A stretch of DNA of 5,970 bases from Flavobacteriaceae bacterium (GTDB lineage Bacteria > Bacteroidota > Bacteroidia > Flavobacteriales > Flavobacteriaceae): assembly GCA_949507465.1 (NCBI GenBank), contig CATEMS010000365.1:1-5970 (forward strand), in the 5' to 3' direction. The notes under the pieces are model-generated. The model made no database searches. It was not told the origin of the DNA and saw only the letters and a program-made list of their open reading frames with translations. Below, one piece after another: positions 1-5,970 of this stretch. The translations under genes were made by a program, and so were the position numbers. Numbering within the stretch: the stretch's first letter is position 1; each line of letters opens with the position of its first letter.

Positions 1-177
1 ATTCCTTATTACAAATTGGTTATGTACAAAGGCAAAGCAGAAGAGTACTCTATCTACAAAGAAAATTATTTTATTAAAATACAAGCGCGCACTAAAGACA
101 AAGAAATACATCGCTTTGTTAAAAAAGTACTCAAAGCCAAGGCACTGAGCAGCTCTCAAAGAATAGATGAGCTGTGA
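1..177 (+). CDS. C-terminal end of an unrecognised protein (partial)
   Basis: Reading frame 1 is open from the first base of the window to a TGA at 175-177, giving the last 58 residues of a protein that begins outside the window. The tail starts IPYYKLVMYKGKAEEY and ends SSSQRIDEL. It is rich in lysine and tyrosine, with an alternating hydrophobic/charged stretch (ENYFIKIQAR) that looks like a beta strand followed by a basic helix. I do not recognise the family. It has no membrane segment and no obvious catalytic motif. The gene runs in the same direction as the SDR gene 91 bp downstream, so the two could be co-transcribed, but nothing in the sequence proves it. That this is a real coding end rests on the uninterrupted frame, plausible composition and fit to the intergenic spacing. 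Confidence 0.6.
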   Translation: MPYYKLVMYKGKAEEYSIYKENYFIKIQARTKDKEIHRFVKKVLKAKALSSSQRIDEL

Positions 178-243
178 TATAGAGTAACAAACCCTAAAAT
201 CAAGTTAATACCTCAACAAGTCTTTAACTTTAGGTAAGTCCTG

Positions 244-257
244 TGTATATTTATACA
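244..257. promoter_or_regulatory. Small inverted repeat just upstream of the SDR gene
   Basis: TGTATA and TATACA form a perfect 6-bp dyad with a 2-bp spacer, ending 11 bp before the TTG start of the SDR gene. Part of it (TATATTTA, 246-253) matches the Bacteroidota -7 box TAnnTTTG at seven of eight positions. A second 7/8 match, TAACTTTA, lies at 225-232. Neither has a clear TTG/TTTG -33 element at the usual distance. It could be a promoter core, a small operator or chance in AT-rich DNA. The rest of the 178-268 gap shows nothing else convincing. Confidence 0.2.
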
Positions 258-268
258 AACAACAAATT

Positions 269-1693
269 TTGAAAATACTACTAACAGGAGCTAATGGGTA
301 TATAGGGATGCGCTTGCTTCCCCTTTTGTTAAACCAAGGACATCAAGTGGTATGCTCTGTTAGAGACGCCAACAGGCTATCAATCTCAGAAGATTTAAGA
401 AAACAAATTGAAATAGTAATTATAGATTTTCTGGATCCAGTGACACCAAATGCACTACCAGAAGATATAGAGGCAGCCTATTATTTAATCCACTCAATGA
501 GCTCCTCTACCGTTGATTTTGACGAAAAAGAAGAACGTGCAGTAAAAAACTTTAACACCTACCTAGAACCAACAAATTGCAAACAAGTCATTTATGTTGG
601 AGGTATTGCCAACCAGAAAAGTCTTTCCAAACATCTTTGGTCTCGTAAAAATGTTGAAAATATTTTATACCAAGGCACTGCTGCAGTAACGGTTTTAAGA
701 GCTGCAATTATTGTGGGCAGTGGTAGCGCCTCTTTTGAAATTATTAGAGATTTGTGCGAAAAACTTCCGATAATGGTGACCCCAAGGTGGGTTAAAACAA
801 AATGTCAGCCCATAGCCATAAGAGATGTTCTTAATTATCTTACAGGAGTTCTTGGCAACAAAGAATGTTACAATGAGAGTTTTGATATTGGGGGTCCTGA
901 TATTTTAAGTTATAGAGAGATGATGGAGGGTTATGCCCGCTTTAGAAAGTTAAACTTATCCATCGTTACCCTGCCCTTTTTGTCTCCTAAGCTATCAAGC
1001 TATTGGCTTTATTTTGTGACATCAACCTCTTACAAATTAGCTCTAAACCTTGTAGATAGCATGTGCATTGAGGTAATAACTAGTGACACAAGACTTAAAG
1101 ATATTTTAAAAATTGAATCCATATCTTACATCAAGGCCATAGAGTTGGCTTTTAAAAAAATAAAGCAAAATCAAGTGGTTTCCAGCTGGAAAGACTCAAT
1201 GATTAGTGGACGTTTTAGAAGCGATCTTAAAAAATATGTAGAGGTGCCTGTAAATGGTTGCGTGAAAGACAAACAAACCATATTACTTCAAAATCCAGAT
1301 AAAGCCTTAGATAATATTTGGTCCATAGGCGGCCAAAGGGGTTGGTACTATGCCAACTGGCTATGGCGCGTTAGAGGTGGTTTAGACAAACTATTTGGGG
1401 GTGTTGGACTACGAAGGGGACGCACCAATCCTAACACCATCAATGAAGGAGATTCCTTGGATTTTTGGAGGGTAATCTTGGCAGATAAAAATCAAAAAAG
1501 ATTGTTACTTTTTGCTGAGATGAGAGTACCTGGAGAGGCCTGGCTTGAATTTAAAATAGATAAAGATAATGTGTTACATCAAACAGCAACTTTTAGGCCA
1601 AAGGGCTTATCGGGCAGGGCGTATTGGTATATCATGCTGCCATTTCATTATTTCATTTTTGATGGTATGATCAAACGCATAGCACAACAATAA
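269..1693 (+). CDS. Atypical SDR (NAD(P)-binding) protein with C-terminal DUF2867 domain
   Basis: This 474-aa protein is an NAD(P)-binding Rossmann-fold protein of the atypical, NmrA/YbjT-like SDR group, fused to a DUF2867 domain. Residues 6-13 (TGANGYIG) are the glycine-rich dinucleotide-binding loop right after the first beta strand. YYLIHSM (71-77) and YVGGI (109-113) are the following strand ends typical of this family. The SDR part runs to about residue 300. The DUF2867 part spans about 330-470, with aromatic-rich segments such as GWYYANWLWRVRGGLD (358-373) and PGEAWLEF (421-428). The canonical Tyr-x3-Lys catalytic pair is not evident; at the expected place the sequence reads SKHLWSRK (120-127). 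The start is TTG: the frame is closed by TAA at 206-208, no ATG lies between, and the first internal ATG (Met14) would remove the glycine loop. E. coli YbjT has the same architecture. The reaction is not established, and cytoplasmic location is inferred from the lack of a signal peptide. Confidence 0.88.
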   Translation: MKILLTGANGYIGMRLLPLLLNQGHQVVCSVRDANRLSISEDLRKQIEIVIIDFLDPVTPNALPEDIEAAYYLIHSMSSSTVDFDEKEERAVKNFNTYLEPTNCKQVIYVGGIANQKSLSKHLWSRKNVENILYQGTAAVTVLRAAIIVGSGSASFEIIRDLCEKLPIMVTPRWVKTKCQPIAIRDVLNYLTGVLGNKECYNESFDIGGPDILSYREMMEGYARFRKLNLSIVTLPFLSPKLSSYWLYFVTSTSYKLALNLVDSMCIEVITSDTRLKDILKIESISYIKAIELAFKKIKQNQVVSSWKDSMISGRFRSDLKKYVEVPVNGCVKDKQTILLQNPDKALDNIWSIGGQRGWYYANWLWRVRGGLDKLFGGVGLRRGRTNPNTINEGDSLDFWRVILADKNQKRLLLFAEMRVPGEAWLEFKIDKDNVLHQTATFRPKGLSGRAYWYIMLPFHYFIFDGMIKRIAQQ

Positions 1694-1698
1694 TTACT

Positions 1699-2643
1699 TT
1701 ATATACTTTTCAAAGCTTTCGGTAAAAACACCTCTGCCATCATGCATCTGGCACTTCCACCACCACAGGTTTCAATGGTTGTTAAATCGCTGCTTAAAAT
1801 CTTACAGTGTTTTTGAATTGCCTTCACTTGATCACTGCTCAAGCAAGAACGTGCAGCCTCACTCATGACCATATATTTTTGATTGTTTGCCCCCAATACC
1901 TGGAGCATATTTCCTGCAAATTGATGCATTTGAGCCTCTGTAATTGCAATTACCTCTTTTTTGGTTTCTTTTAGATGCTTGAGTACTTGTTTTTTTTCAT
2001 GCTTGTCATCAATAGTATCAAGACAAATAACCACAAAATTCTCAGCCAAGGCCATCATCACGTTGGTGTGGTAAATTGCCTTGCGCTGATCATAAACGGT
2101 TTGATTGGCTGTGAAAATAACAGGGTCCATCTCAAAATCTTCACAAAACTCAACAATAAGCTCTTCATGAGCTCTTTGAGATATGGCACAATACGCCTTC
2201 CCATTTTCACGATCCAGCACCAAACTACCAGTGCCCTCCAAGAAATACTCCTGCTCCTCTGCCTGGGTATAATCCATAAAGCCATCTACAACAAATCCCT
2301 CCTTTTCTAATCTTTCAATAATTTCTTCACGTCTTTCTCTACGTCTGTTTTTAGCAAACATTGGATACAGTGCAACAATTCCGTTTTGATGGAAACTAAC
2401 CCAGTTGTTAGGGAAAATAGAATCTGGGGTGTCTAGAGAGAGGACATCCTGCTCAACAATAACATTAACACCTACGCCGCGAAGTTTTTTGACAAATGTG
2501 TCAAACTCCTGCTGGGCCTTAGCATTAATTTGAGAATTTTTTAAATCAAGATCTTCTTGAAAATAATTATTCACCTTGGTTTGCTCATTCATCCTAAATG
2601 CAACAGGGCGAATCATTAATATAGTATCAGAAATTTGCTTCAT
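1699..2643 (-). CDS. ctlX: Citrulline hydrolase CtlX-type (arginine deiminase-related) enzyme
   Basis: This 314-aa protein belongs to the guanidino-group-modifying superfamily (arginine deiminase, amidinotransferase, DDAH) and resembles the CtlX group. CtlX was characterised in Francisella as a citrulline ureidase yielding ornithine, CO2 and ammonia. Visible family motifs are DSIFPNNW (74-81) near the substrate pocket, FLEGTGS (134-140) with the acidic Glu136, YHTNVMMAL (191-199) with catalytic His192, and ETCGGGSARCM (291-301) whose Cys300 is the expected nucleophile. All are intact and the length fits the family. The ATG at 2643 gives the N-terminus MKQISDTILMIRPVAF, which matches where such proteins begin. 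The gene lies 118 bp downstream of a second enzyme of the same superfamily on the same strand and ends 5 bp from the convergent SDR gene. No signal peptide is seen, so it is probably cytoplasmic. The superfamily assignment is firm; the substrate is inferred, and arginine-like alternatives are possible. Confidence 0.85.
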   Translation of the reverse strand: MKQISDTILMIRPVAFRMNEQTKVNNYFQEDLDLKNSQINAKAQQEFDTFVKKLRGVGVNVIVEQDVLSLDTPDSIFPNNWVSFHQNGIVALYPMFAKNRRRERREEIIERLEKEGFVVDGFMDYTQAEEQEYFLEGTGSLVLDRENGKAYCAISQRAHEELIVEFCEDFEMDPVIFTANQTVYDQRKAIYHTNVMMALAENFVVICLDTIDDKHEKKQVLKHLKETKKEVIAITEAQMHQFAGNMLQVLGANNQKYMVMSEAARSCLSSDQVKAIQKHCKILSSDLTTIETCGGGSARCMMAEVFLPKALKSI

Positions 2644-2670
2644 GCATACATAAATTTAAAATATTAAATA

Positions 2671-2678
2671 CAAAGGTA
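2671..2678 (-). promoter_or_regulatory. Candidate -7 box of the ctlX promoter
   Basis: On the minus strand this reads TACCTTTG, an exact match to the Bacteroidota -7 consensus TAnnTTTG. It would start transcription about 20-25 nt before the ctlX ATG. A TTG that could serve as the -33 element lies at 2694-2696, but the 15-nt spacing is shorter than the usual 17-23. If real, ctlX has its own promoter in addition to any read-through from the gene upstream. Confidence 0.45.
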
Positions 2679-2761
2679 CTCTTTTAGTTAAACCAAAAAG
2701 GAAAAAACAGGATCGTAGCAAGAAAATAAAGAAGTAGCATTTGACTACATAACCAGACTCC

Positions 2762-3676
2762 TTAGTCTCGAAATAATGGCATGGTAGAGCACCGGAGCAA
2801 GCCCTCTTGTTTTGCAATTTCTGCGTACTCAACTTCCTCTACCGTATAACCTTTCTCTAAAAGCCAGGAGTTAAGTCTGGTAAAGTTTTTTTCTGAAATA
2901 ATTACATCTTCACTAATACTAAAGATGTTACTATTCATGTTATACATCTCATCTTTATCAATGTTGAAGCAGTTGTCTGGGCCAAAAAAATCCACTAACC
3001 ACTGATACTCTTCCTGGATTAAAAACCCATCTTTATGAATAATGCATCTGCCGTGGCCTATGGGTTGAAAACAACAATCTAAGTGCAGGGCATTATCGTG
3101 AGCTTCTGTATTTGACTTTTTTAAATTAAAGGGTTTTACTATTTTTTCTGGAAACAGTTCCTGAAGTGCAGTAACAGCTGCCAAGTTTGTACGGGCAGTA
3201 ATATAACTTGAGTAATCATCTCCATAATAGGTGCCAACAAATATGTAATCTCCATGGGGCATCACATCACCCCCTTCTATATGGACCTCTTGAGGTAAGG
3301 TAATTACCTTTTGTGGATGTATTTGATCTATCACATATTGCAAGGCTTGTATTTCGCGAGCTCTGTTTGATAATATGTTAGCATTAATAAACAGGTTTTC
3401 TACTACAAATCCAATGTCTCTCGAGAATATCTGATTGTAGTTTTCAATCTGGGTTGGACGATACACTTTTACTTGGTACTTCTCAAACACCTTAGCAAGA
3501 CCCTCCATTTCCAAAATCATATCCTCAATTGTAGGATAGGTTCCTGCTTGTATATGCTCCGCAGATTTTGGATCATACGATTGCTCTATGGTGGGGGTTG
3601 GTCCATTACTTTGAGCAGTGCCTAAAACAACAGCTCGAAGCCTTGAAAATTCATTAGTTATATTTAATTGTAACAT
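2762..3676 (-). CDS. Dimethylarginine dimethylaminohydrolase / amidinotransferase-family enzyme
   Basis: With the ATG at 3676 this is a 304-aa member of the guanidino-group-modifying superfamily. The N-terminus NEFSRLRAVVLGTA (8-21) resembles the NEWxxLxxVxxG start of amidinotransferases and DDAHs. Motifs follow in order: FSRDIGF (84-90), HIEGGDV (132-138) with the acidic residues, HDNALHLDCCF (193-203) with the likely catalytic His198, and GLLRCSTMPLFR (292-303) with Cys296 as the nucleophile. These enzymes cleave or transfer the guanidine group of arginine-like substrates; DDAHs turn methylarginines into citrulline and an amine. Exact substrate is not readable here. An in-frame TTG at 3703 would add MIIKIIFVF, but that stretch overlaps a good -7 promoter box and lies outside the family's usual N-terminus, so the ATG is preferred. 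The gene sits between the gltA terminator and ctlX, and no clear terminator follows it. Confidence 0.82.
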   Translation of the reverse strand: MLQLNITNEFSRLRAVVLGTAQSNGPTPTIEQSYDPKSAEHIQAGTYPTIEDMILEMEGLAKVFEKYQVKVYRPTQIENYNQIFSRDIGFVVENLFINANILSNRAREIQALQYVIDQIHPQKVITLPQEVHIEGGDVMPHGDYIFVGTYYGDDYSSYITARTNLAAVTALQELFPEKIVKPFNLKKSNTEAHDNALHLDCCFQPIGHGRCIIHKDGFLIQEEYQWLVDFFGPDNCFNIDKDEMYNMNSNIFSISEDVIISEKNFTRLNSWLLEKGYTVEEVEYAEIAKQEGLLRCSTMPLFRD

Positions 3677-3681
3677 AAAAA

Positions 3682-3717
3682 CAAATATAATTTTAATTAT
3701 CAATGTTAGAATACAAA
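3682..3717 (-). promoter_or_regulatory. Candidate promoter of the DDAH-like gene
   Basis: On the minus strand TATATTTG (3689-3682) is an exact TAnnTTTG -7 box. A TTTG at 3717-3714 could be the -33 element; the 24-nt spacing is one beyond the usual 17-23. The box lies 5 bp before the ATG at 3676, so a start site at the normal distance would give a leaderless or nearly leaderless mRNA. It is placed just after the gltA terminator, as expected for a new transcription unit. A chance match in AT-rich DNA remains possible. Confidence 0.4.
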
Positions 3718-3732
3718 GAGATATTTTAAAAC

Positions 3733-3769
3733 AAAAAAGCTCAAAACACTACATCGGTTTTGAGCTTTT
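3733..3769 (-). terminator. Rho-independent terminator of gltA
   Basis: A perfect 13-bp stem (3735-3747 pairing with 3757-3769, core GCTCAAAAC/GTTTTGAGC) encloses a 9-nt loop. Read on the minus strand it is followed by a run of six T (3738-3733, partly in the stem). It lies about 20 bp after the gltA stop codon. A/T pairs flank the core on both sides, so it may also act weakly on plus-strand transcripts, although no plus-strand gene ends here. Confidence 0.85.
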
Positions 3770-3787
3770 AGATATTTATTTTAAAAT

Positions 3788-5074
3788 TTAACGCTTCAAA
3801 ATCTTTTTAAATTCTCTTTGATTTTCTCCTATGTATACTTGTCTTGGACGCCCAATTGGTTCTTTACGTTGTCGCATTTCTTTCCATTGTGCAATCCAAC
3901 CCGGAAGTCTCCCGAGGGCAAACATTACTGTAAACATGTCAACAGGGATACCCATTGCTCTGTAAATAATACCAGAATAAAAATCTACATTCGGATATAA
4001 TTTTCTATCTATAAAATAGGGATCACTTAAGGCCTCGGCTGATAAGCCTTTGGCAATGTCTAAAACAGGATCTTCTACTCCTAAGTCAGCTAAAACCTCG
4101 TCTGCAGCCACTTTGATAATTTTTGCACGAGGATCAAAGTTTCTATACACTCGGTGTCCAAAGCCCATTAGCCTGAAGTTATCTGACTTATCTTTTGCTT
4201 TTGCCATGTATTTTGCAGTATCACCACCATCAGCTTTAATATCTTCTAGCATTTCTAATACTGCTTGGTTGGCACCTCCATGGAGTGGCCCCCAGAGTGC
4301 TGAAATTCCTGCAGATAACGATGCGTACAAGCCTGCGTGAGAAGATCCAACCATTCGCACTGTAGAGGTGGAACAATTTTGCTCATGGTCTGCATGTAAT
4401 ATCAGTAGTTTATCTAAAGCATTTAACAGTATATTATTTTGAGTGTATTCTTCATTTGGTTTTTCATACATCATTTTCATGATGTTTTCAACATATCCCA
4501 AGCTTGTATCCCCATAGTTTAATGGCAATCCCGTTTTCTTACGCATGGTCCAGGCCACAAGTACAGGAAATTTTCCCATTATCTTTACTGTGGCATTATA
4601 CATTTCTTCTTCACTCTCAACATTTACAGTTGACGGATTAAAGGCAGTTAAAGCACTGGTTAAACAAGATAATACACCCATAGGATGGGCAGACTTTGGG
4701 AAGGAATCTAATATTTTTTTAACATCGTCATCAACAAAACTTTGTTCTTTGATATCTGCATGGAAATTCTCTAATTGCTCACTTGTGGGTAATTCTCCAA
4801 AAATTAACAGGTAAGCAACCTCCAAGAAATTTGCTTTCTCTGCCAAATCTTCAATATCATACCCCCGATATCTTAAGGTACCCTTTTCTCCATCTAAAAA
4901 TGTAATGGCACTTTGGCAAGAGCCTGTATTTTTAAACCCAGGATCAATAGTGGTTACACCACCAGTGGCAGTTCTTAATGTTTTAAAGTCTATGGCAACT
5001 TCATTCTCCGTACCGGTAATTAAAGGAAATTCATAGGTTTTTCCATTAATTTCTAGTGTAGCATTATCTGACAT
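3788..5074 (-). CDS. gltA: Citrate synthase
   Basis: This 428-aa enzyme condenses oxaloacetate and acetyl-CoA to citrate, the entry step of the TCA cycle, in the cytoplasm. The length and the N-terminal domain (about 1-50, including ATLEINGKTYEFP) match the type II, GltA-like citrate synthases of Gram-negative bacteria. Active-site residues are all present: LHADHEQNCSTSTVR (226-240) with His227 and His230, GPLHGGANQ (262-270) with His265, GFGHRVYR (304-311) with His307, and NVDFYSG (362-368) with Asp364. These correspond to the E. coli residues His264, His305 and Asp362. The start is the ATG at 5074, giving MSDNATLEINGK. The leader is A/T-rich without a Shine-Dalgarno, normal for Bacteroidota. 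The gene lies 154 bp after eno, separated by a terminator and its own candidate promoter, and ends at a strong terminator. Whether it shows the NADH inhibition known for some type II enzymes cannot be judged here. Confidence 0.97.
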   Translation of the reverse strand: MSDNATLEINGKTYEFPLITGTENEVAIDFKTLRTATGGVTTIDPGFKNTGSCQSAITFLDGEKGTLRYRGYDIEDLAEKANFLEVAYLLIFGELPTSEQLENFHADIKEQSFVDDDVKKILDSFPKSAHPMGVLSCLTSALTAFNPSTVNVESEEEMYNATVKIMGKFPVLVAWTMRKKTGLPLNYGDTSLGYVENIMKMMYEKPNEEYTQNNILLNALDKLLILHADHEQNCSTSTVRMVGSSHAGLYASLSAGISALWGPLHGGANQAVLEMLEDIKADGGDTAKYMAKAKDKSDNFRLMGFGHRVYRNFDPRAKIIKVAADEVLADLGVEDPVLDIAKGLSAEALSDPYFIDRKLYPNVDFYSGIIYRAMGIPVDMFTVMFALGRLPGWIAQWKEMRQRKEPIGRPRQVYIGENQREFKKILKR

Positions 5075-5114
5075 ATATTGAAAAATTTTATTGTTATTCT
5101 TTTAAAAGGGATTG

Positions 5115-5122
5115 CAAAAATA
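5115..5122 (-). promoter_or_regulatory. Candidate -7 box of the gltA promoter
   Basis: On the minus strand this reads TATTTTTG, an exact TAnnTTTG match, with the expected start site about 30-35 nt before the gltA ATG. No TTG/TTTG was found at the usual -33 distance, which lowers confidence. Its position between the eno terminator and gltA fits an independent transcription unit. Confidence 0.4.
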
Positions 5123-5169
5123 CAAAATTTTGAGGAATTTTTTTTATCATTTTCTAACACTCTTTTGCT

Positions 5170-5202
5170 AAAAAAAGCCACTAAATCAGATGATTTATTG
5201 GC
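5170..5202 (-). terminator. Rho-independent terminator of eno
   Basis: Arms 5177-5188 and 5191-5202 pair over 12 positions with one mismatch. The two-base centre means the innermost pairs probably open, leaving a stem of about nine pairs (GCCACTAAA with TTTATTGGC, one mismatch) and a loop of about eight. On the minus strand it is followed by seven T (5176-5170). It begins about 26 bp after the eno stop codon. Confidence 0.85.
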
Positions 5203-5228
5203 TTTGTAGAAGCTTTATGTAATAGGAG

Positions 5229-5970
5229 CTATACTTTAAAAGCCTTTTTGCCTGGAAAATAAGCAACCGAACCTAATTGTTCTTCTATTCGTAATAATTG
5301 ATTGTATTTTGACATTCGATCACTACGAGAGGCAGAACCTGTTTTGATTTGACCACAGTTTAAGGCCACTGCTAGATCTGCAATAGTATGGTCTTCTGTT
5401 TCACCACTTCGGTGTGACATCACAGAGGTGTAACCTGCATTATGTGCCATAGTAACCGCTGCGATTGTTTCTGTGAGGGTTCCTATTTGGTTTACTTTAA
5501 TTAGAATTGAGTTGGCGGTATCTTGCTCAATACCACGAGAGAGTCTCTCTACATTAGTTACAAATAAATCATCACCAACAAGCTGTACTTTATCTCCTAT
5601 TTTTTGTGTAAGATACTTCCAACCCTCCCAATCATTCTCATCCATACCATCTTCAATAGAGATTATAGGATAATTATCAGCAAGATGGGCTAGGTAATCT
5701 GCTTGCTGTTTACTGGTACGAATTTCTCCCGAATCACCTTCAAATTTTTTGTAATCATACTTCCCGTCTACATAAAACTCTGCAGCAGCGCAATCCAAAG
5801 CTACCATAATTTGATCTCCAAAGCTATAACCAGCATTTTCGACCGCTTTTTTAATGGTATCAAGCGCGTCTTCAGTACCATCAAGAGAAGGTGCAAAACC
5901 ACCTTCATCTCCGACAGCTGTGCTAAGACCTCTATCGTGGAGTACCTTTTTTAAGTTATGGAAAATTTCA
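5229..5970 (-). CDS. eno: Enolase, C-terminal part (partial at window edge)
   Basis: Enolase converts 2-phosphoglycerate to phosphoenolpyruvate in glycolysis and acts in reverse in gluconeogenesis. The frame is open from the right edge to a TAG at 5229-5231, giving 246 complete codons, about the C-terminal 57 percent of a typical 430-aa enolase. The Met at 5807 is internal; the 54 codons before it encode clear enolase sequence, beginning EIFHNLKKVLHDRG. Catalytic and Mg-binding motifs appear in the family order: VGDEGGFAP, VALDCAAAEF, SIEDGMDENDWEGW, LVGDDLF, ILIKVNQIGTLTET, SHRSGETEDHTIADLAV and GQIKTGSASRSDR. By homology to E. coli they supply the acid/base Glu, the three metal-binding acids (Asp, Glu, Asp), the catalytic Lys of ILIK and the His of SHRSGETED. 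Nothing is missing or unusual. It is probably the end of its transcript because a strong terminator follows. Confidence 0.97.
   Translation of the reverse strand, partial: EIFHNLKKVLHDRGLSTAVGDEGGFAPSLDGTEDALDTIKKAVENAGYSFGDQIMVALDCAAAEFYVDGKYDYKKFEGDSGEIRTSKQQADYLAHLADNYPIISIEDGMDENDWEGWKYLTQKIGDKVQLVGDDLFVTNVERLSRGIEQDTANSILIKVNQIGTLTETIAAVTMAHNAGYTSVMSHRSGETEDHTIADLAVALNCGQIKTGSASRSDRMSKYNQLLRIEEQLGSVAYFPGKKAFKV

Noticed and set aside
191..235. CCTAAA/TTTAGG inverted repeat upstream of the SDR gene, considered as a terminator or riboswitch
   Set aside because: Six pairs separated by about 30 nt, with no T-run and no conserved riboswitch core.
1658..1675. TTTGAT/ATCAAA inverted repeat near the end of the SDR gene, considered as a terminator for ctlX or SDR
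   Set aside because: The stem is only six A/T-rich pairs inside coding sequence, with no T-run on either strand.
2058..2285. Minus-strand open frame of 75 codons within ctlX in another frame
   Set aside because: It is an out-of-frame shadow of ctlX; the ctlX frame carries all the family motifs.
1975..2310. Plus-strand open frame of 111 codons inside ctlX
   Set aside because: It lies wholly antisense to the well-supported ctlX gene and has no recognisable protein features.
2734..2768. Short hairpins (GTAG/CTAC and AGACT/AGTCT) after the DDAH-like gene, considered as a terminator
   Set aside because: The stems have four and five pairs and no T-run follows; the second overlaps the stop codon. 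Not enough to call a terminator.
4050..4814. Plus-strand open frames opposite gltA (4050-4340 and 4545-4814)
   Set aside because: Both are antisense to conserved citrate synthase coding sequence and show low-complexity, Ser-rich composition typical of shadow frames.
5703..5954. Plus-strand open frame opposite eno
   Set aside because: It is antisense to conserved enolase sequence, and nothing supports its translation.

Overview
This AT-rich window most likely comes from the chromosome of a Bacteroidota member, probably a marine or environmental flavobacterium. Three things suggest this: the enolase and citrate synthase have the sequence character of that group, the starts lack Shine-Dalgarno sequences and lie in A/T-rich leaders, and TAnnTTTG (-7 type) promoter boxes sit upstream of three genes. 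No mobile element, CRISPR array, tRNA or rRNA was seen.

Layout, left to right. Positions 1-177 (+) hold the last 58 codons of an unrecognised protein. After a 91-bp gap comes a 474-aa atypical short-chain dehydrogenase/reductase (SDR) fused to a DUF2867 domain (269-1693, +, TTG start). It converges, with only 5 bp between stop codons, on a block of four minus-strand genes. In transcription order these are enolase (eno, 5970-5229, N-terminal part outside the window), citrate synthase (gltA, 5074-3788), a dimethylarginine dimethylaminohydrolase/amidinotransferase-family enzyme (3676-2762), and a CtlX-type citrulline hydrolase (ctlX, 2643-1699).

Strong intrinsic terminators follow eno and gltA, and candidate promoter boxes precede gltA, the DDAH-like gene and ctlX. 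The block therefore looks like separately transcribed units rather than one operon. The exception is that no convincing terminator separates the DDAH-like gene from ctlX, so read-through between those two is plausible.

Functionally, eno and gltA are core glycolysis and TCA-cycle genes. The two enzymes next to them are distant relatives in the guanidino-group-modifying superfamily. A reasonable but unproven reading is a two-step route in which the first makes citrulline from a guanidine substrate (methylarginine or arginine) and CtlX breaks citrulline down to ornithine, CO2 and ammonia. The SDR-DUF2867 protein is a conserved family without an established reaction. Most of the window is ordinary housekeeping DNA. 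The points most worth a second look are the tandem guanidino-enzyme pair, a possibly leaderless start for the first of them, and the non-canonical active site of the SDR.
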